Shown here: piece after piece, positions 43,201 to 51,713 of the stretch | Numbering within the stretch: position 1 is the first letter of the stretch | How the letters are laid out: every line of letters starts with the position of its first letter | Origin: Obscuribacter phosphatis_A | GTDB taxonomy: Bacteria > Cyanobacteriota > Vampirovibrionia > Obscuribacterales > Obscuribacteraceae | Reading direction: 5' to 3' | NCBI GenBank assembly: GCA_017303615.1 | Contig: JAFLCK010000013.1 | Span: 66,536 to 130,535, forward strand | DNA length: 64,000 bases | Made by a program: the position numbers and the translations under genes | Notes under the pieces: model-generated | Database searches by the model: none | Seen by the model: the letters and a program-made list of their open reading frames with translations, nothing else | What the model was told of the DNA's origin: nothing

Positions 43201-44100
43201 ATGGAAAAGCGCATACTTGGCAAGACCGGCATGGAAGTAAGCGTGCTTGGCTTTGGTGCCGCTGAGATAGGCTACGAAGGCGCTACCCAGGCGACAGTGG
43301 ACCGGCTCATGCAAGAAGCGCTGGACGCTGGGCTCAATGCCGTCGATACAGCCGAATGCTATTTGACAAGCGAGGAAATGCTGGGCCAGTCGGTCAGTCA
43401 CAGGCGTTCAGAGTTCTTTCTATTTACTAAGTGCGGACATGAAGGAACCTTTTACAATCCAGCTTGGAGCAAGGCTGAGATAAAAGGCAGTCTTGAGAGA
43501 AGTTTGCGTCGTCTTAAGACAGATTATGTAGACCTTTTGCAGTTGCATAGTTGCAGCAAGGACGTGCTCGAGAAAGGTGAAGTTGTGGAAGCCTTGCTTG
43601 AATTGAAGCAAGCCGGGAAGGTGCGATTTATTGGTTATAGCGGTGACGGCGCAGATGCTCGTTATGCTGTAGAAATGAATGTGTTTGAAACTCTTCAGAC
43701 ATCGCTTTCTATCTTTGACCAAGAGTGTATCGATCTCACTTTGCCCCTTGCTCGAGAAAAAGGAATGGGCGTTATTGCTAAGCGTCCGATTGGCAATGCT
43801 GTCTGGCGCTTTCCCTCCCGTCCTGATAACAGCTATGTGGTTGAGTATTGGGAGCGAATGAGAGCTCTGGGTTATGACTTCTTGGATGGAAGCTCGGAGT
43901 CTATCGGAGCAAGGGCGCTTCGCTTTACTTATTCGGTACCGGGTGTGCACACCATGATTGTCGGAACCAAGGTGCCGGGGCGCTGGCGTTCCAATGCTTT
44001 GCTTCTCGAGAAGGGTCCGCTCAGCCAGGAGGAAATGAATGCAATTCGTGAGCAATGGTTGCAGGTATCGAAAGGGAAGAACTGGGTAGGACAGGTATAA
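43201..44100 (+). CDS. Aldo/keto reductase
   Basis: A 299-residue NADPH-dependent oxidoreductase. Visible landmarks are LGKTGMEVSVLGFGAAEIG, the catalytic Asp/Tyr in NAVDTAECYLTSEEMLG, Lys in FLFTKCG, His in LLQLHSCSKDV, and the cofactor-binding GVHTMIVGTK. The substrate is unknown. The ATG at 43201 has GGGAG upstream. It lies 30 bases before the nickel transporter gene and may be cotranscribed with the hydrogenase island, though no direct role is known. Confidence 0.9.
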   Translation: MEKRILGKTGMEVSVLGFGAAEIGYEGATQATVDRLMQEALDAGLNAVDTAECYLTSEEMLGQSVSHRRSEFFLFTKCGHEGTFYNPAWSKAEIKGSLERSLRRLKTDYVDLLQLHSCSKDVLEKGEVVEALLELKQAGKVRFIGYSGDGADARYAVEMNVFETLQTSLSIFDQECIDLTLPLAREKGMGVIAKRPIGNAVWRFPSRPDNSYVVEYWERMRALGYDFLDGSSESIGARALRFTYSVPGVHTMIVGTKVPGRWRSNALLLEKGPLSQEEMNAIREQWLQVSKGKNWVGQV

Positions 44101-44130
44101 AGCCCCTTCCATGGTTTCAGTTCGGTAAGT

Positions 44131-44868
44131 ATGACATCGGCTTTGCTCTTGTTTAATGCGCTTTTGTTGGGGTTCCGCCACGGTGTTGATTGGGATCATA
44201 TTGCCGCCATCGTCGATATTATTGGTTCCGAGAAACGAGTGGGCGCCGAAACTGTTTTGCAGGATAGCTCACGGGCAATTAGAGCGCCTATGCTTTATGC
44301 CTGTGGACACGGACTAGTGGTTGTTTTTCTTGGGCTTATTGCGCTTTGTTTTGCTACGATCTTGCCAGCTTGGATAGACCCATTGATGGAGCGCTGTGTC
44401 GGACTGACTTTGCTTGGTTTGGGTCTTTTCGTGATTTACCGGGCTCTTTCTGCAAATGGTCCCGATAGCCATATAGAAAGTCGCGGGTCCGTGTTATTCG
44501 ACTTGGTTAATCGTCGACTTGGTAATCATGCTGTGCCGAGAAACGGCTTGTTGGCTGCTTTCTTGATCGGTGTTATTCACGGCATCGGGGCCGAAACCGG
44601 TTCGCAAGTCGTGATACTAACTGCGGTGGCGGGGCAGGGTGCCCTTTTGACTGGAGTTTTTATGCTTCTCTCTTTCGTGTTTGGGCTCTTGCTGTGTAAT
44701 TTACTGGTGGCGGCACTTGGTTATTGCGGTTTTGCCGCCGCTTTGCGATCTCGGTTTTTTTCTAAGGTCTTTGGCTTGGCAACTGGCTTTATAGGGCTTT
44801 ATGTCGGGTTTGCTTTTCTGTTTGGAAATGAAAGTGGGCTACCCGATCTGCAAAAGATTTTTGGCTGA
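44131..44868 (+). CDS. Nickel/cobalt transporter (NiCoT/NicO-like)
   Basis: A 245-residue membrane protein with about six helices. The metal-site signature is in helix 1-2: GFRHGVDWDHIAAIVD, matching the HAxDxDHI motif of NixA/HoxN-type permeases with one change (Gly for Ala). A second polar block is GVIHGIGAETGSQVVIL. Its place directly before hypB fits nickel supply for the hydrogenase. It is shorter than classical HoxN (about 330 residues), so it belongs to a related short branch. Confidence 0.82.
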   Translation: MTSALLLFNALLLGFRHGVDWDHIAAIVDIIGSEKRVGAETVLQDSSRAIRAPMLYACGHGLVVVFLGLIALCFATILPAWIDPLMERCVGLTLLGLGLFVIYRALSANGPDSHIESRGSVLFDLVNRRLGNHAVPRNGLLAAFLIGVIHGIGAETGSQVVILTAVAGQGALLTGVFMLLSFVFGLLLCNLLVAALGYCGFAAALRSRFFSKVFGLATGFIGLYVGFAFLFGNESGLPDLQKIFG

Positions 44869-44945
44869 AGTTAAGATTTTATTTTAGGTAAGCGGCCTTG
44901 GGCAAGCTAAGATTAGATAGAGCAAGATAGTGCAGGAGTAAAGCT

Positions 44946-46118
44946 ATGTGTACCGAATGTGGTTGCGGACTTCCAGGGAAGCCAAAGTTCAGCGGCGGGA
45001 AAATGTCCCAGCACGCTCATGCTCACGACCATTCGCACGAGCATGCGCATAGCCAAGACCATAATCACGAGCATGATCACTCTCATGACCATAATCACGA
45101 ACATGATCACTCTCATGACCATAAGCATGAGCACACGCATGAACACAGCCATGACCATAGTCATGAACATAGCCATGATGACGGACATGTTCACTCCCAT
45201 GCGCATAAACACACCCATTCGCATTCTCACGAGCACTCTCATGACCATGCGCACGAGCACTCTCATGACCACTCTCATGAGCACTCTCATGAGCACTCTC
45301 ATGACCATGCGCACGAGCACTCTCATGACCACTCTCATGAGCACTCTCATGAGCACTCTCATGACCATGCACACGAGCATCCAGATTCACAGACCCACGA
45401 CCACAAAAATACAGTCGTTGCAGTGCATAAAAGCATCATGAATGCCAACAATCTGCAGGCGGCTCGCAATAGAGGTTTTTTTGCCGGCAGTCGCGTGCTT
45501 GCTGTCAACGTGCTTTCATCGCCTGGCGCTGGGAAGACAAAGCTTCTCACTGAGGCAATCAAGATGCTCAGCCAAAAGCAAGTTGATGGTAGAAATTTGA
45601 ATTGCGGCGTTGTGGTGGGTGATCTTGAGACGGACAATGATGCTGTCCGTCTGCGTCAGTCGGGTGCCCCGGTAGTGCAGATATCAACGGGCACTCTTTG
45701 TCATCTTGATGCCGCCATGCTTGCGCGGTCTCTGTCTGATTTAGCGGTTGACCCGACGCAACTCGATATTCTTTTTATTGAAAATGTCGGCAATCTGGTT
45801 TGTCCAGCTACCTTTGACCTTGGTGAGGGGCTTCGTATCACGGTTCTTTCTGCTGCCGAAGGTGAAGATAAACCGCTCAAGTATCCACCAGCTTTCCATT
45901 TTGCCGATCTGGTCGTTTTGAGCAAGTCAGATCTAGCGGAGGCCTGCGAATTTGATCGTGAGCTGGCTCTCAAGAATATTCGTTCACTCAAGCCGGAAGT
46001 GGAGATTGTCCAAGTTTCAGCCAAGACCGGAGAAGGTTTGGAAGTCTTTTGTCAGAAGCTTATCGATCACTTGCTTTCGCTTAAGCAGCAAAGTACACCG
46101 GGATTGCTGATTCAGTAG
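44946..46118 (+). CDS. hypB: Hydrogenase nickel-insertion GTPase HypB with very long His-rich region
   Basis: A 390-residue protein. The N-terminus has the high-affinity nickel motif CxxCGC (MCTECGCG). Residues about 23-155 are a His tract with 62 histidines alternating with Asp, Glu and Ser, far longer than in most HypB. The GTPase domain follows: Walker A SSPGAGKT (Lys197), GDLETDNDAVRLRQSG, the metal-site STGTLCHLDAAM, IENVGNLVCPATFD, and the G4-like SKSDLAEA. HypB delivers Ni to HypA and HupL and may also store it. The ATG at 44946 has AGGAG upstream. It leads the hypBACDEF operon. Confidence 0.97.
   Translation: MCTECGCGLPGKPKFSGGKMSQHAHAHDHSHEHAHSQDHNHEHDHSHDHNHEHDHSHDHKHEHTHEHSHDHSHEHSHDDGHVHSHAHKHTHSHSHEHSHDHAHEHSHDHSHEHSHEHSHDHAHEHSHDHSHEHSHEHSHDHAHEHPDSQTHDHKNTVVAVHKSIMNANNLQAARNRGFFAGSRVLAVNVLSSPGAGKTKLLTEAIKMLSQKQVDGRNLNCGVVVGDLETDNDAVRLRQSGAPVVQISTGTLCHLDAAMLARSLSDLAVDPTQLDILFIENVGNLVCPATFDLGEGLRITVLSAAEGEDKPLKYPPAFHFADLVVLSKSDLAEACEFDRELALKNIRSLKPEVEIVQVSAKTGEGLEVFCQKLIDHLLSLKQQSTPGLLIQ
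45241..45360. repeat. Perfect 60-bp tandem repeat inside hypB
   Basis: 45241-45300 and 45301-45360 are identical; a third partial unit starts at 45361. The units encode the His tract, and shorter 12-18-bp sub-repeats extend from 45020. Confidence 0.95.
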
Positions 46119-46165
46119 ATAGCGGCGATGGTGGCAATTGTTGTTGGATCTTTAGAGATTAATAA

Positions 46166-46522
46166 ATGCATGAACTTTCGATTGCCATGAGCTTGATTGA
46201 ACTAGCTTCCAATGAGCTCAAAAAAAATGGTGGAAGCAAGATTCTCGCCTTGAATGTCAAGCTTGGACCTTTAAGTGGTGTAGTCAAAGAAGCTCTGCTT
46301 GCAGCCTACCAGTTGGCTGTCAGTGAAACCGATATGAGCGGTGCGGTTCTCAATGTGGAGGATGTACCGGTTACAGTCTTTTGTTCAGACTGCAGTCAGA
46401 TTTCCACCCTTCCCGGCAATTTTGGCGGAAGCTTGCGATTCGTTTGCGGTTACTGCGGCAAAGCTACAGGTGATGTGCGCAGCGGCGCCGATCTAGACCT
46501 GGTATCGATGGAGATAGACTAG
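46166..46522 (+). CDS. hypA: Hydrogenase nickel chaperone HypA
   Basis: A 118-residue protein that, with HypB, inserts nickel into the hydrogenase large subunit. The N-terminal Ni-binding MHE motif is intact (MHELSIAMSLIELA), and the structural zinc site is formed by CSDC and CGYC. Length is normal. It starts at ATG 46166, 47 bases after hypB. Confidence 0.96.
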   Translation: MHELSIAMSLIELASNELKKNGGSKILALNVKLGPLSGVVKEALLAAYQLAVSETDMSGAVLNVEDVPVTVFCSDCSQISTLPGNFGGSLRFVCGYCGKATGDVRSGADLDLVSMEID

Positions 46523-46618
46523 TCTGATTTTAATTAGCTTGTACTGGCTTAGTTTGGAATCGGGTACTATTAGATAAGCTTGCCTTATGTTCTTGCTTTC
46601 TTTCTCGGGAGTTTGATT

Positions 46619-46894
46619 GTGTGTTTAGCCATCCCCGGTAGAGTTGAATCTTTCGTAGATGCAGATAGGCGCATGGCCCTCGCTGATATCTCGGGTGTCA
46701 AGCGCGAGATAAGTGTCGATCTCTTGCGTGGTGAAGGGGCTCAAGTAGAGGTTGGCGATTGGGTGCTCATACATGTGGGCTTCGCCATGAGCAAAATCAG
46801 CGAAGAGCAAGCACGCGAGCAGTTGGAAGTCTTGGCCATGCTGGGCGAGGCGGTGGCGGCAGCCGAAGAGGCTCGCGGGTACGGTCAGTCATGA
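46619..46894 (+). CDS. hypC: Hydrogenase maturation chaperone HypC
   Basis: A 91-residue protein from GTG 46619, chosen because it puts the essential Cys at position 2 (MCLAIPGRVE) and has GGGAG eight bases upstream. A TTG at 46580 would hide this cysteine behind 13 residues. HypC carries the Fe(CN)2CO group with HypD. The core GDWVLIHVGFAMSKISEEQA is typical. The stop overlaps the hypD start (ATGA). Confidence 0.95.
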   Translation: MCLAIPGRVESFVDADRRMALADISGVKREISVDLLRGEGAQVEVGDWVLIHVGFAMSKISEEQAREQLEVLAMLGEAVAAAEEARGYGQS

Positions 46895-48024
46895 AGTTTG
46901 TCGATGAGTTTCGCGACCCCGAGCTAATTAAGTCGACGGTCAATGAAATTGAGTCTCTCATGCATGGTCGGACTTATAGAGTCATGGAAGTCTGCGGCGG
47001 GCATACCCATTCAATCTATAGATTCGGCTTGGAGCAACTTCTGCCTTCTAGTCTGGAATTTATTCATGGACCTGGCTGTCCAGTTTGTATTTTGCCTATG
47101 GACCGCGTAGACGAAGGGCTGAAGTTGGCGGCGCAGAAGAATGTCATTCTAGCTGCTTATGGCGATATGATGAGAGTGCCTGGTCATTCAGGCAGCGCCT
47201 TAGAGTTGAAGGCGCGGGGACTCGACATTCGTATGGTCTATTCGCCTCTCGATGCCCTTAAGTTGGCGGTTGATAATCCGCACAGCCAGGTGGTTTTCTT
47301 TGCCATCGGCTTTGAGACGACGGCACCGGCCACGGCTCTCACCGTACTTAAAGCGCAAGAATTAGGGCTCAGCAATTTTTCCGTCTTTGTCAATCATGTG
47401 ACTGTCATTCCGCCTATGCGAGCTGTTCTTGATGATCCCGACCTAAATATTGACGGTTTCATCGGTCCGGGTCATGTTGCCACCGTCATTGGTGCCTGCG
47501 CTTATGACGAAATAGCCAGAGACTATAAGAAACCGGTTGTGGTTTCTGGCTTTGAGCCGCTCGACATATTGCAGTCTCTGGTGCTTTTACTCAGGCAGCT
47601 CAATAACGGCGAAGCCCGGGTCGAGAACCAATATGCGCGGGTGGTGCCATGGGCGCCAAATGCCATGGCTTCGACAGTGCTTGCCAGAGTTTTTGAATTG
47701 CGTCCAACTTTTGAATGGCGTGGTCTGGGCGCGATTTTACAGTCGGCTGTAAAGCTTAGACCGCAGTTCGGTCAATACGATGCCGAAGTTCGGTTCGCTG
47801 ACGTTTTGGCAAATCATCGCATCAAACTAGAGAAAGATCGAATCGAGAGAGGTCGCGGTCCGTCCACACCCTGTGGTGAAGTTCTCAAAGGCTTGATCAA
47901 ACCCAATCAATGCGCTCTCTTTGGCAAAGAGTGTCGACCTGAAAAGCCACTTGGTGCTTTGATGGTTTCATCCGAAGGGGCTTGTGCTGCTCATTTTAAC
48001 TATGCGCACGAAAGAGTTGACTAA
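46891..48024 (+). CDS. hypD: Hydrogenase maturation protein HypD
   Basis: A 377-residue iron-sulfur protein that, with HypC, assembles Fe(CN)2CO. The conserved motifs are MEVCGGHTHSIYRFG (Cys35), GPGCPVC (Cys63, Cys66), IGFETTAPATALT, FIGPGHVATVIG and, near the C-terminus, CGEVLKGLIKPNQCALFGKEC with the 4Fe-4S cysteines (quoted as CGEVLKG...CALFGKEC). The ATG at 46891 overlaps hypC by four bases; a longer upstream frame is not used. Confidence 0.97.
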   Translation: MKFVDEFRDPELIKSTVNEIESLMHGRTYRVMEVCGGHTHSIYRFGLEQLLPSSLEFIHGPGCPVCILPMDRVDEGLKLAAQKNVILAAYGDMMRVPGHSGSALELKARGLDIRMVYSPLDALKLAVDNPHSQVVFFAIGFETTAPATALTVLKAQELGLSNFSVFVNHVTVIPPMRAVLDDPDLNIDGFIGPGHVATVIGACAYDEIARDYKKPVVVSGFEPLDILQSLVLLLRQLNNGEARVENQYARVVPWAPNAMASTVLARVFELRPTFEWRGLGAILQSAVKLRPQFGQYDAEVRFADVLANHRIKLEKDRIERGRGPSTPCGEVLKGLIKPNQCALFGKECRPEKPLGALMVSSEGACAAHFNYAHERVD

Positions 48025-48056
48025 AGAGTTTTGCTGTTGCTGTTCGGAGGAAAGCC

Positions 48057-49106
48057 GTGTCCATGAGCTTGCCCATTAGCTTGCCCATCAGCTTTAAAGA
48101 TGAGCGCATAGAATTGGCGCACGGCTCGGGTGGCTTAGCTGGTCGTCGTCTGATTGAAGGATTGATTGCACCCCATTTTCAAAATGACTTGCTCGCTAAA
48201 TTGAGCGACTCCGCCGTCTTTTCGGTCGCCGCCGGTCGTATGGCTATGACCGCCGACAGCTTTGTGGTGAAGCCGCTCAGGTTTCCCGGCGGTAGTATCG
48301 GTTCGCTGGCGGTGCACGGCACAGTCAATGATCTCGCCGTCTCGGGCGCCCGTCCGCTCTATATTTTGGTTAACTTGATTATCGAAGCCGGACTGTCGAC
48401 TGCCACTTTGCAGGAAGAGCTGGCCGCCATGGCCGGGGCGGCGGCTGAAAGCGGCGTGCTGATTGTCGGCGGCGATACCAAGGTGGTAGAACATGGAAAA
48501 GCCGACGGGCTCTATATAAGCACTGCCGGCGTCGGCGTTGTCGAAGCGCAACCTCTATCGGCCGAATCAGTCTCTATAGGCGACAAAGTGATTTTGAGCG
48601 GAGCCATTGGAGACCACGGCATAACAGTACTTCTTGCCAGAGGCGAGCTAGATCTTGCCGCCGATATCAAATCAGATAGTCGTTCAGTCTGGCCGATGGT
48701 TAAGGCTTTGATCGATGCCTGTCCCAATGCTCTGCGTTGGATGCGAGACCCCACTCGCGGTGGCGTGTCAGCCTCACTTAACGAGCTTGCCGGTGATTGC
48801 GGACATAGCATTCTTTTAGAAGAAGAGTCTTTGCCGGTGGATAGAGCGGTGCGCGGCGCCTGTGAAGTCTTAGGACTGGATGTTTTGCATGTGGCTAACG
48901 AAGGACAGTTCTTGGCGATTGTTGAATCCGGCTCGGCCGATATTGCTCTTGCTGCTCTTAAGTCCACCCCGGGCGGTTCTAGGGCTTGTATTATCGGCGA
49001 GGTGGTGGAGAGTAAGAAGTCGCCCAGACTTTTAGTGCGCACTCCTTATGGCGCCAGCAGGGTTGTCGATATGTTGGTCGGCGATCAGCTGCCGCGCATT
49101 TGCTAG
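48057..49106 (+). CDS. hypE: Hydrogenase maturation protein HypE
   Basis: A 349-residue PurM-like ATPase that dehydrates the C-terminal thiocarboxamide to the thiocyanate used for the CN ligands. Blocks seen: LAHGSGG near residue 20, MTADSFVVKPLRFPGG, HGTVNDLAVSGA, VGGDTKVV, DPTRGGVSASLNELA, and the essential C-terminal PRIC. GTG 48057 has GGAGG upstream. An N-terminal repeat (LPISLPISF) gives a few extra residues. hypF follows three bases after the stop. Confidence 0.97.
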   Translation: MSMSLPISLPISFKDERIELAHGSGGLAGRRLIEGLIAPHFQNDLLAKLSDSAVFSVAAGRMAMTADSFVVKPLRFPGGSIGSLAVHGTVNDLAVSGARPLYILVNLIIEAGLSTATLQEELAAMAGAAAESGVLIVGGDTKVVEHGKADGLYISTAGVGVVEAQPLSAESVSIGDKVILSGAIGDHGITVLLARGELDLAADIKSDSRSVWPMVKALIDACPNALRWMRDPTRGGVSASLNELAGDCGHSILLEEESLPVDRAVRGACEVLGLDVLHVANEGQFLAIVESGSADIALAALKSTPGGSRACIIGEVVESKKSPRLLVRTPYGASRVVDMLVGDQLPRIC

Positions 49107-49109
49107 CTT

Positions 49110-51680
49110 ATGGTAAACCTCCGCTGTGTCAATGTTAGGGTGAAAGGAATAGTTCAGGGTGTGGGTTTTCGCCCCTTTGTCTACGTTCTTGCCACAAAGT
49201 ACAAGCTGGCTGGTCTCGTTCTGAACGATACCATTGGTGTCGAAATCGAGCTTTTGGGACCAGCCCATGAGATTGACTGCTTTCTTGCCGATCTCAAAGT
49301 GAAGTTGCCGCCGGCAGCCCGAATCGACGAGATCATTTTGCAAGAAATTGAGGTTGGAAGCAGAGACTATAGCTCTTTTGAAATCGCCGAAAGTCGTCAG
49401 CTCGGCAGCAATATAGCAACCCGCATATCACCCGATCTAGCCGTTTGCCGAGATTGTTTAGACGATTTGTTCAAAGCAGACAGGTATTTAGCTCCAGATT
49501 CCTATGCGGAAAGTTTTTCAGATATGTTTGCAGAGGGTTTTGGCGATAATATTGCAGAGAGTTTTTGCGAGAATATTGCAGAGTCAGGTTTTGCCCACGG
49601 GCTCTCAAACTCCAACGTAAGATCTCTTGCCGAATCAAATGCCTATTTTCACTATCCTTATGTGAACTGCACCAACTGTGGACCTCGCTTCTCCATAATC
49701 AAAGAACTTCCTTACGATCGTCCTTTTACCACGATGTCCGCTTTTCCCATGTGTGCTGCCTGTTCTACCAGCTATGAAAATCCGCTGGATAGAAGATTTC
49801 ATGCCCAGCCAGTCGCTTGCAGGCAGTGCGGGCCGAACTATTTTTTGACTGCTCCAAAGCTGTCGCAAGATTCAGCGCTGTCACAAGATTCAAAGCTGTT
49901 ACAAGCTTCAAAGCTGTCACAAGATTCAGAGCCGTTACAAGATTCACCGCTGTCGAACAATATAAGAATCGCCACCGGAGATGAAGCCATCAGAAGAGCT
50001 GCACAGGCTCTCAATGATGGTCTGATTTTGGCTATCAAGGGCATAGGCGGCTATCACCTTGCTCTTGATGCAAGCAATGAGAAGGCACTTTTGGCACTGC
50101 GCCAACGCAAGTATCGACGAGCCAAACCCTTCGCCGTCATGGTGCCAGATCTCGCTTCCGCCATCCGACTGGCAACTCTGGACGATGAAGGGCAAGGCTT
50201 ACTTGCTTCGGTTGCTCGTCCTATAGTTATCGCTCCGGCAAAGACCGATAGCCGTTTAGCGCCCTTCCTTCCTTTGATCAGTCCAGACAATCTTGATATC
50301 GGCTTGCTCTTGCCGTACACGCCTTTGCACTATTTGCTCTTTGCTGCTGGTGCACCTGCAGCAATGGTATTCACAAGTGCCAATATTTCGGGTGAACCGA
50401 TTGCTTATCTTGATGAAGACGCCTATGCCGATTTGCAGGGTCTAGCCGATCTTTTCTTGATCGGTGAAAGACCTATTCAAAGACGCATCGATGACTCTGT
50501 TGTGTCGGTGGTCGGCAAAGAACCTCTCATGGTCAGGCGCTCTCGAGGCTACGCACCTGATGCTGTTGCCAGATTACCTAGAGAGCAAGACTTCATTTTG
50601 GCACTGGGCGGCGATTTGAAGAACGCAGTCAGTCTGTCTGTAGGTGGGCATGTCTTTATGAGTCAGTATGTTGGTGACTTGGAGCATTCTTCTTGCTTTG
50701 ATGCCTTTGAAGAGACAATTACTGATCTTCTTTCGATGTACAAAGTTCCTAAGTCTGGGCTGGTGGTGGCATACGATTTGCATCCCAACTATAGATCATC
50801 TCTTTACCGAGATACCATCGAGGCTTCTCGGGTTATTGGCATCCAGCATCATCGCGCCCATATTGCTTCAGTCTTGGCTGAGCATAATAAGTTGGATGAA
50901 TTGGTCTTGGGCTTGGCTATGGACGGGACCGGCTTTGGTGATGATCAGGCGATTTGGGGTGGAGAAATCTTTCTTGGGTCGGTAAGCTCAGGTTTTGAGC
51001 GGGTTTGCCATTTGGATTATGCACTTTTACCGGGCGGTGATGCTGCCGCTCGCTTCCCTCAGCAGGCTTTGGCCGGTTATCTAGATGAGACGACCGGGAA
51101 TGCCCTGCTAAGCGAACCTATTTTTCAGTTCGATGAACATTTCTCGAATGCACTAAAGATGGTTGAAAAGAATGTGAGAGTATTCAAGAGTTCGTCGGTA
51201 GGCCGTCTTTTTGATGCCGTTGCCGCCCTCTGCGGCTTCGTTGGCGAGGTGCAATTTGAGGCTCAAGCCGCCATCTGGCTTGAACATCAGGCTCGTGGGC
51301 AATTGAAAAAAATGAGCGAAAAGGACAGGTCAAAATTGGACCGATATCGGTTGAATTTTGAGGGCAAAACTCTTGACTTCAAATTTGCCCTCTCATCGGT
51401 GGTCGAAGATCGGCTAAACGGCGTCAAGCCCGCTGCCATCGCGCTTTCCTTCCATTTGGCCTTGGCCGGCTCTCTGGCGGACGCCCTCGAGCAGCTGTCT
51501 GAAGCGCATCAGGTCAAGTTAATTGCCGCTTCTGGCGGCGTCATGCAGAATAGTCTTTTGGCTGACTTTCTGCGTGAGGAATTGTCAAGGCGGGGTCTAA
51601 CATTGTTGCTCAATAGGGTTGTGCCGCCAAACGATGGTGGTTTGTCTCTTGGTCAGCTGGCACTCGCCAGCTTTAGTTGA
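49110..51680 (+). CDS. hypF: Carbamoyltransferase HypF with repeat insertions
   Basis: An 856-residue protein that makes the carbamoyl adenylate used by HypE. Domains in order: acylphosphatase-like (VKGIVQGVGFRPFVYVLA), the zinc-finger region (CRDCLDDLF, CTNCGPRF, CAAC, CRQCGPNYF), the YrdC-like ATP-binding domain (GDEAIRRAAQALNDGLILAI, KPFAVM), and the Kae1-like carbamoyltransferase (HHRAHIASVLAEHN, DGTGFGDD, GGVMQNSLL). The protein is about 90 residues longer than usual because of two insertions, one after residue 125 (about 49500-49640) and one after CRQCGPNYFLTAP (49857-49950). Both are made of short repeats and keep the frame. All catalytic motifs remain. Confidence 0.95.
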   Translation: MVNLRCVNVRVKGIVQGVGFRPFVYVLATKYKLAGLVLNDTIGVEIELLGPAHEIDCFLADLKVKLPPAARIDEIILQEIEVGSRDYSSFEIAESRQLGSNIATRISPDLAVCRDCLDDLFKADRYLAPDSYAESFSDMFAEGFGDNIAESFCENIAESGFAHGLSNSNVRSLAESNAYFHYPYVNCTNCGPRFSIIKELPYDRPFTTMSAFPMCAACSTSYENPLDRRFHAQPVACRQCGPNYFLTAPKLSQDSALSQDSKLLQASKLSQDSEPLQDSPLSNNIRIATGDEAIRRAAQALNDGLILAIKGIGGYHLALDASNEKALLALRQRKYRRAKPFAVMVPDLASAIRLATLDDEGQGLLASVARPIVIAPAKTDSRLAPFLPLISPDNLDIGLLLPYTPLHYLLFAAGAPAAMVFTSANISGEPIAYLDEDAYADLQGLADLFLIGERPIQRRIDDSVVSVVGKEPLMVRRSRGYAPDAVARLPREQDFILALGGDLKNAVSLSVGGHVFMSQYVGDLEHSSCFDAFEETITDLLSMYKVPKSGLVVAYDLHPNYRSSLYRDTIEASRVIGIQHHRAHIASVLAEHNKLDELVLGLAMDGTGFGDDQAIWGGEIFLGSVSSGFERVCHLDYALLPGGDAAARFPQQALAGYLDETTGNALLSEPIFQFDEHFSNALKMVEKNVRVFKSSSVGRLFDAVAALCGFVGEVQFEAQAAIWLEHQARGQLKKMSEKDRSKLDRYRLNFEGKTLDFKFALSSVVEDRLNGVKPAAIALSFHLALAGSLADALEQLSEAHQVKLIAASGGVMQNSLLADFLREELSRRGLTLLLNRVVPPNDGGLSLGQLALASFS
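49857..49946 (+). repeat. 18-bp in-frame tandem repeat in hypF (KLSQDS)
   Basis: Five 18-bp units of pattern AAGCTGTCACAAGATTCA coding LSQDSxL, in the loop after the last zinc-finger cysteine pair. A second, 24-bp repeat (FAEGFGDN-type) is at about 49525-49595 in the same gene. Confidence 0.88.
51331..51360. repeat. Dispersed palindrome, copy 3 (two mismatches, 30 bp)
   Basis: CAAAATTGGACCGATATCGG then TTGAATTTTG, within hypF (KLDRYRLNF). The left arm matches copy 2 and the right arm resembles copy 1. Confidence 0.8.
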
Positions 51681-51713
51681 TTTTTTGCCTTGAGTATCAG
51701 CCTTCTCTTTTGC

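Noticed and set aside
45241..45360. His-tract repeats as a CRISPR or minisatellite outside genes
   Set aside because: The repeats are in frame within hypB and encode the nickel-binding tract.
44913..45390. Long Met/Arg/Val- and His-rich minus-strand frames opposite hypB
   Set aside because: They are antisense images of the His-tract repeats, with no ribosome sites or family features.
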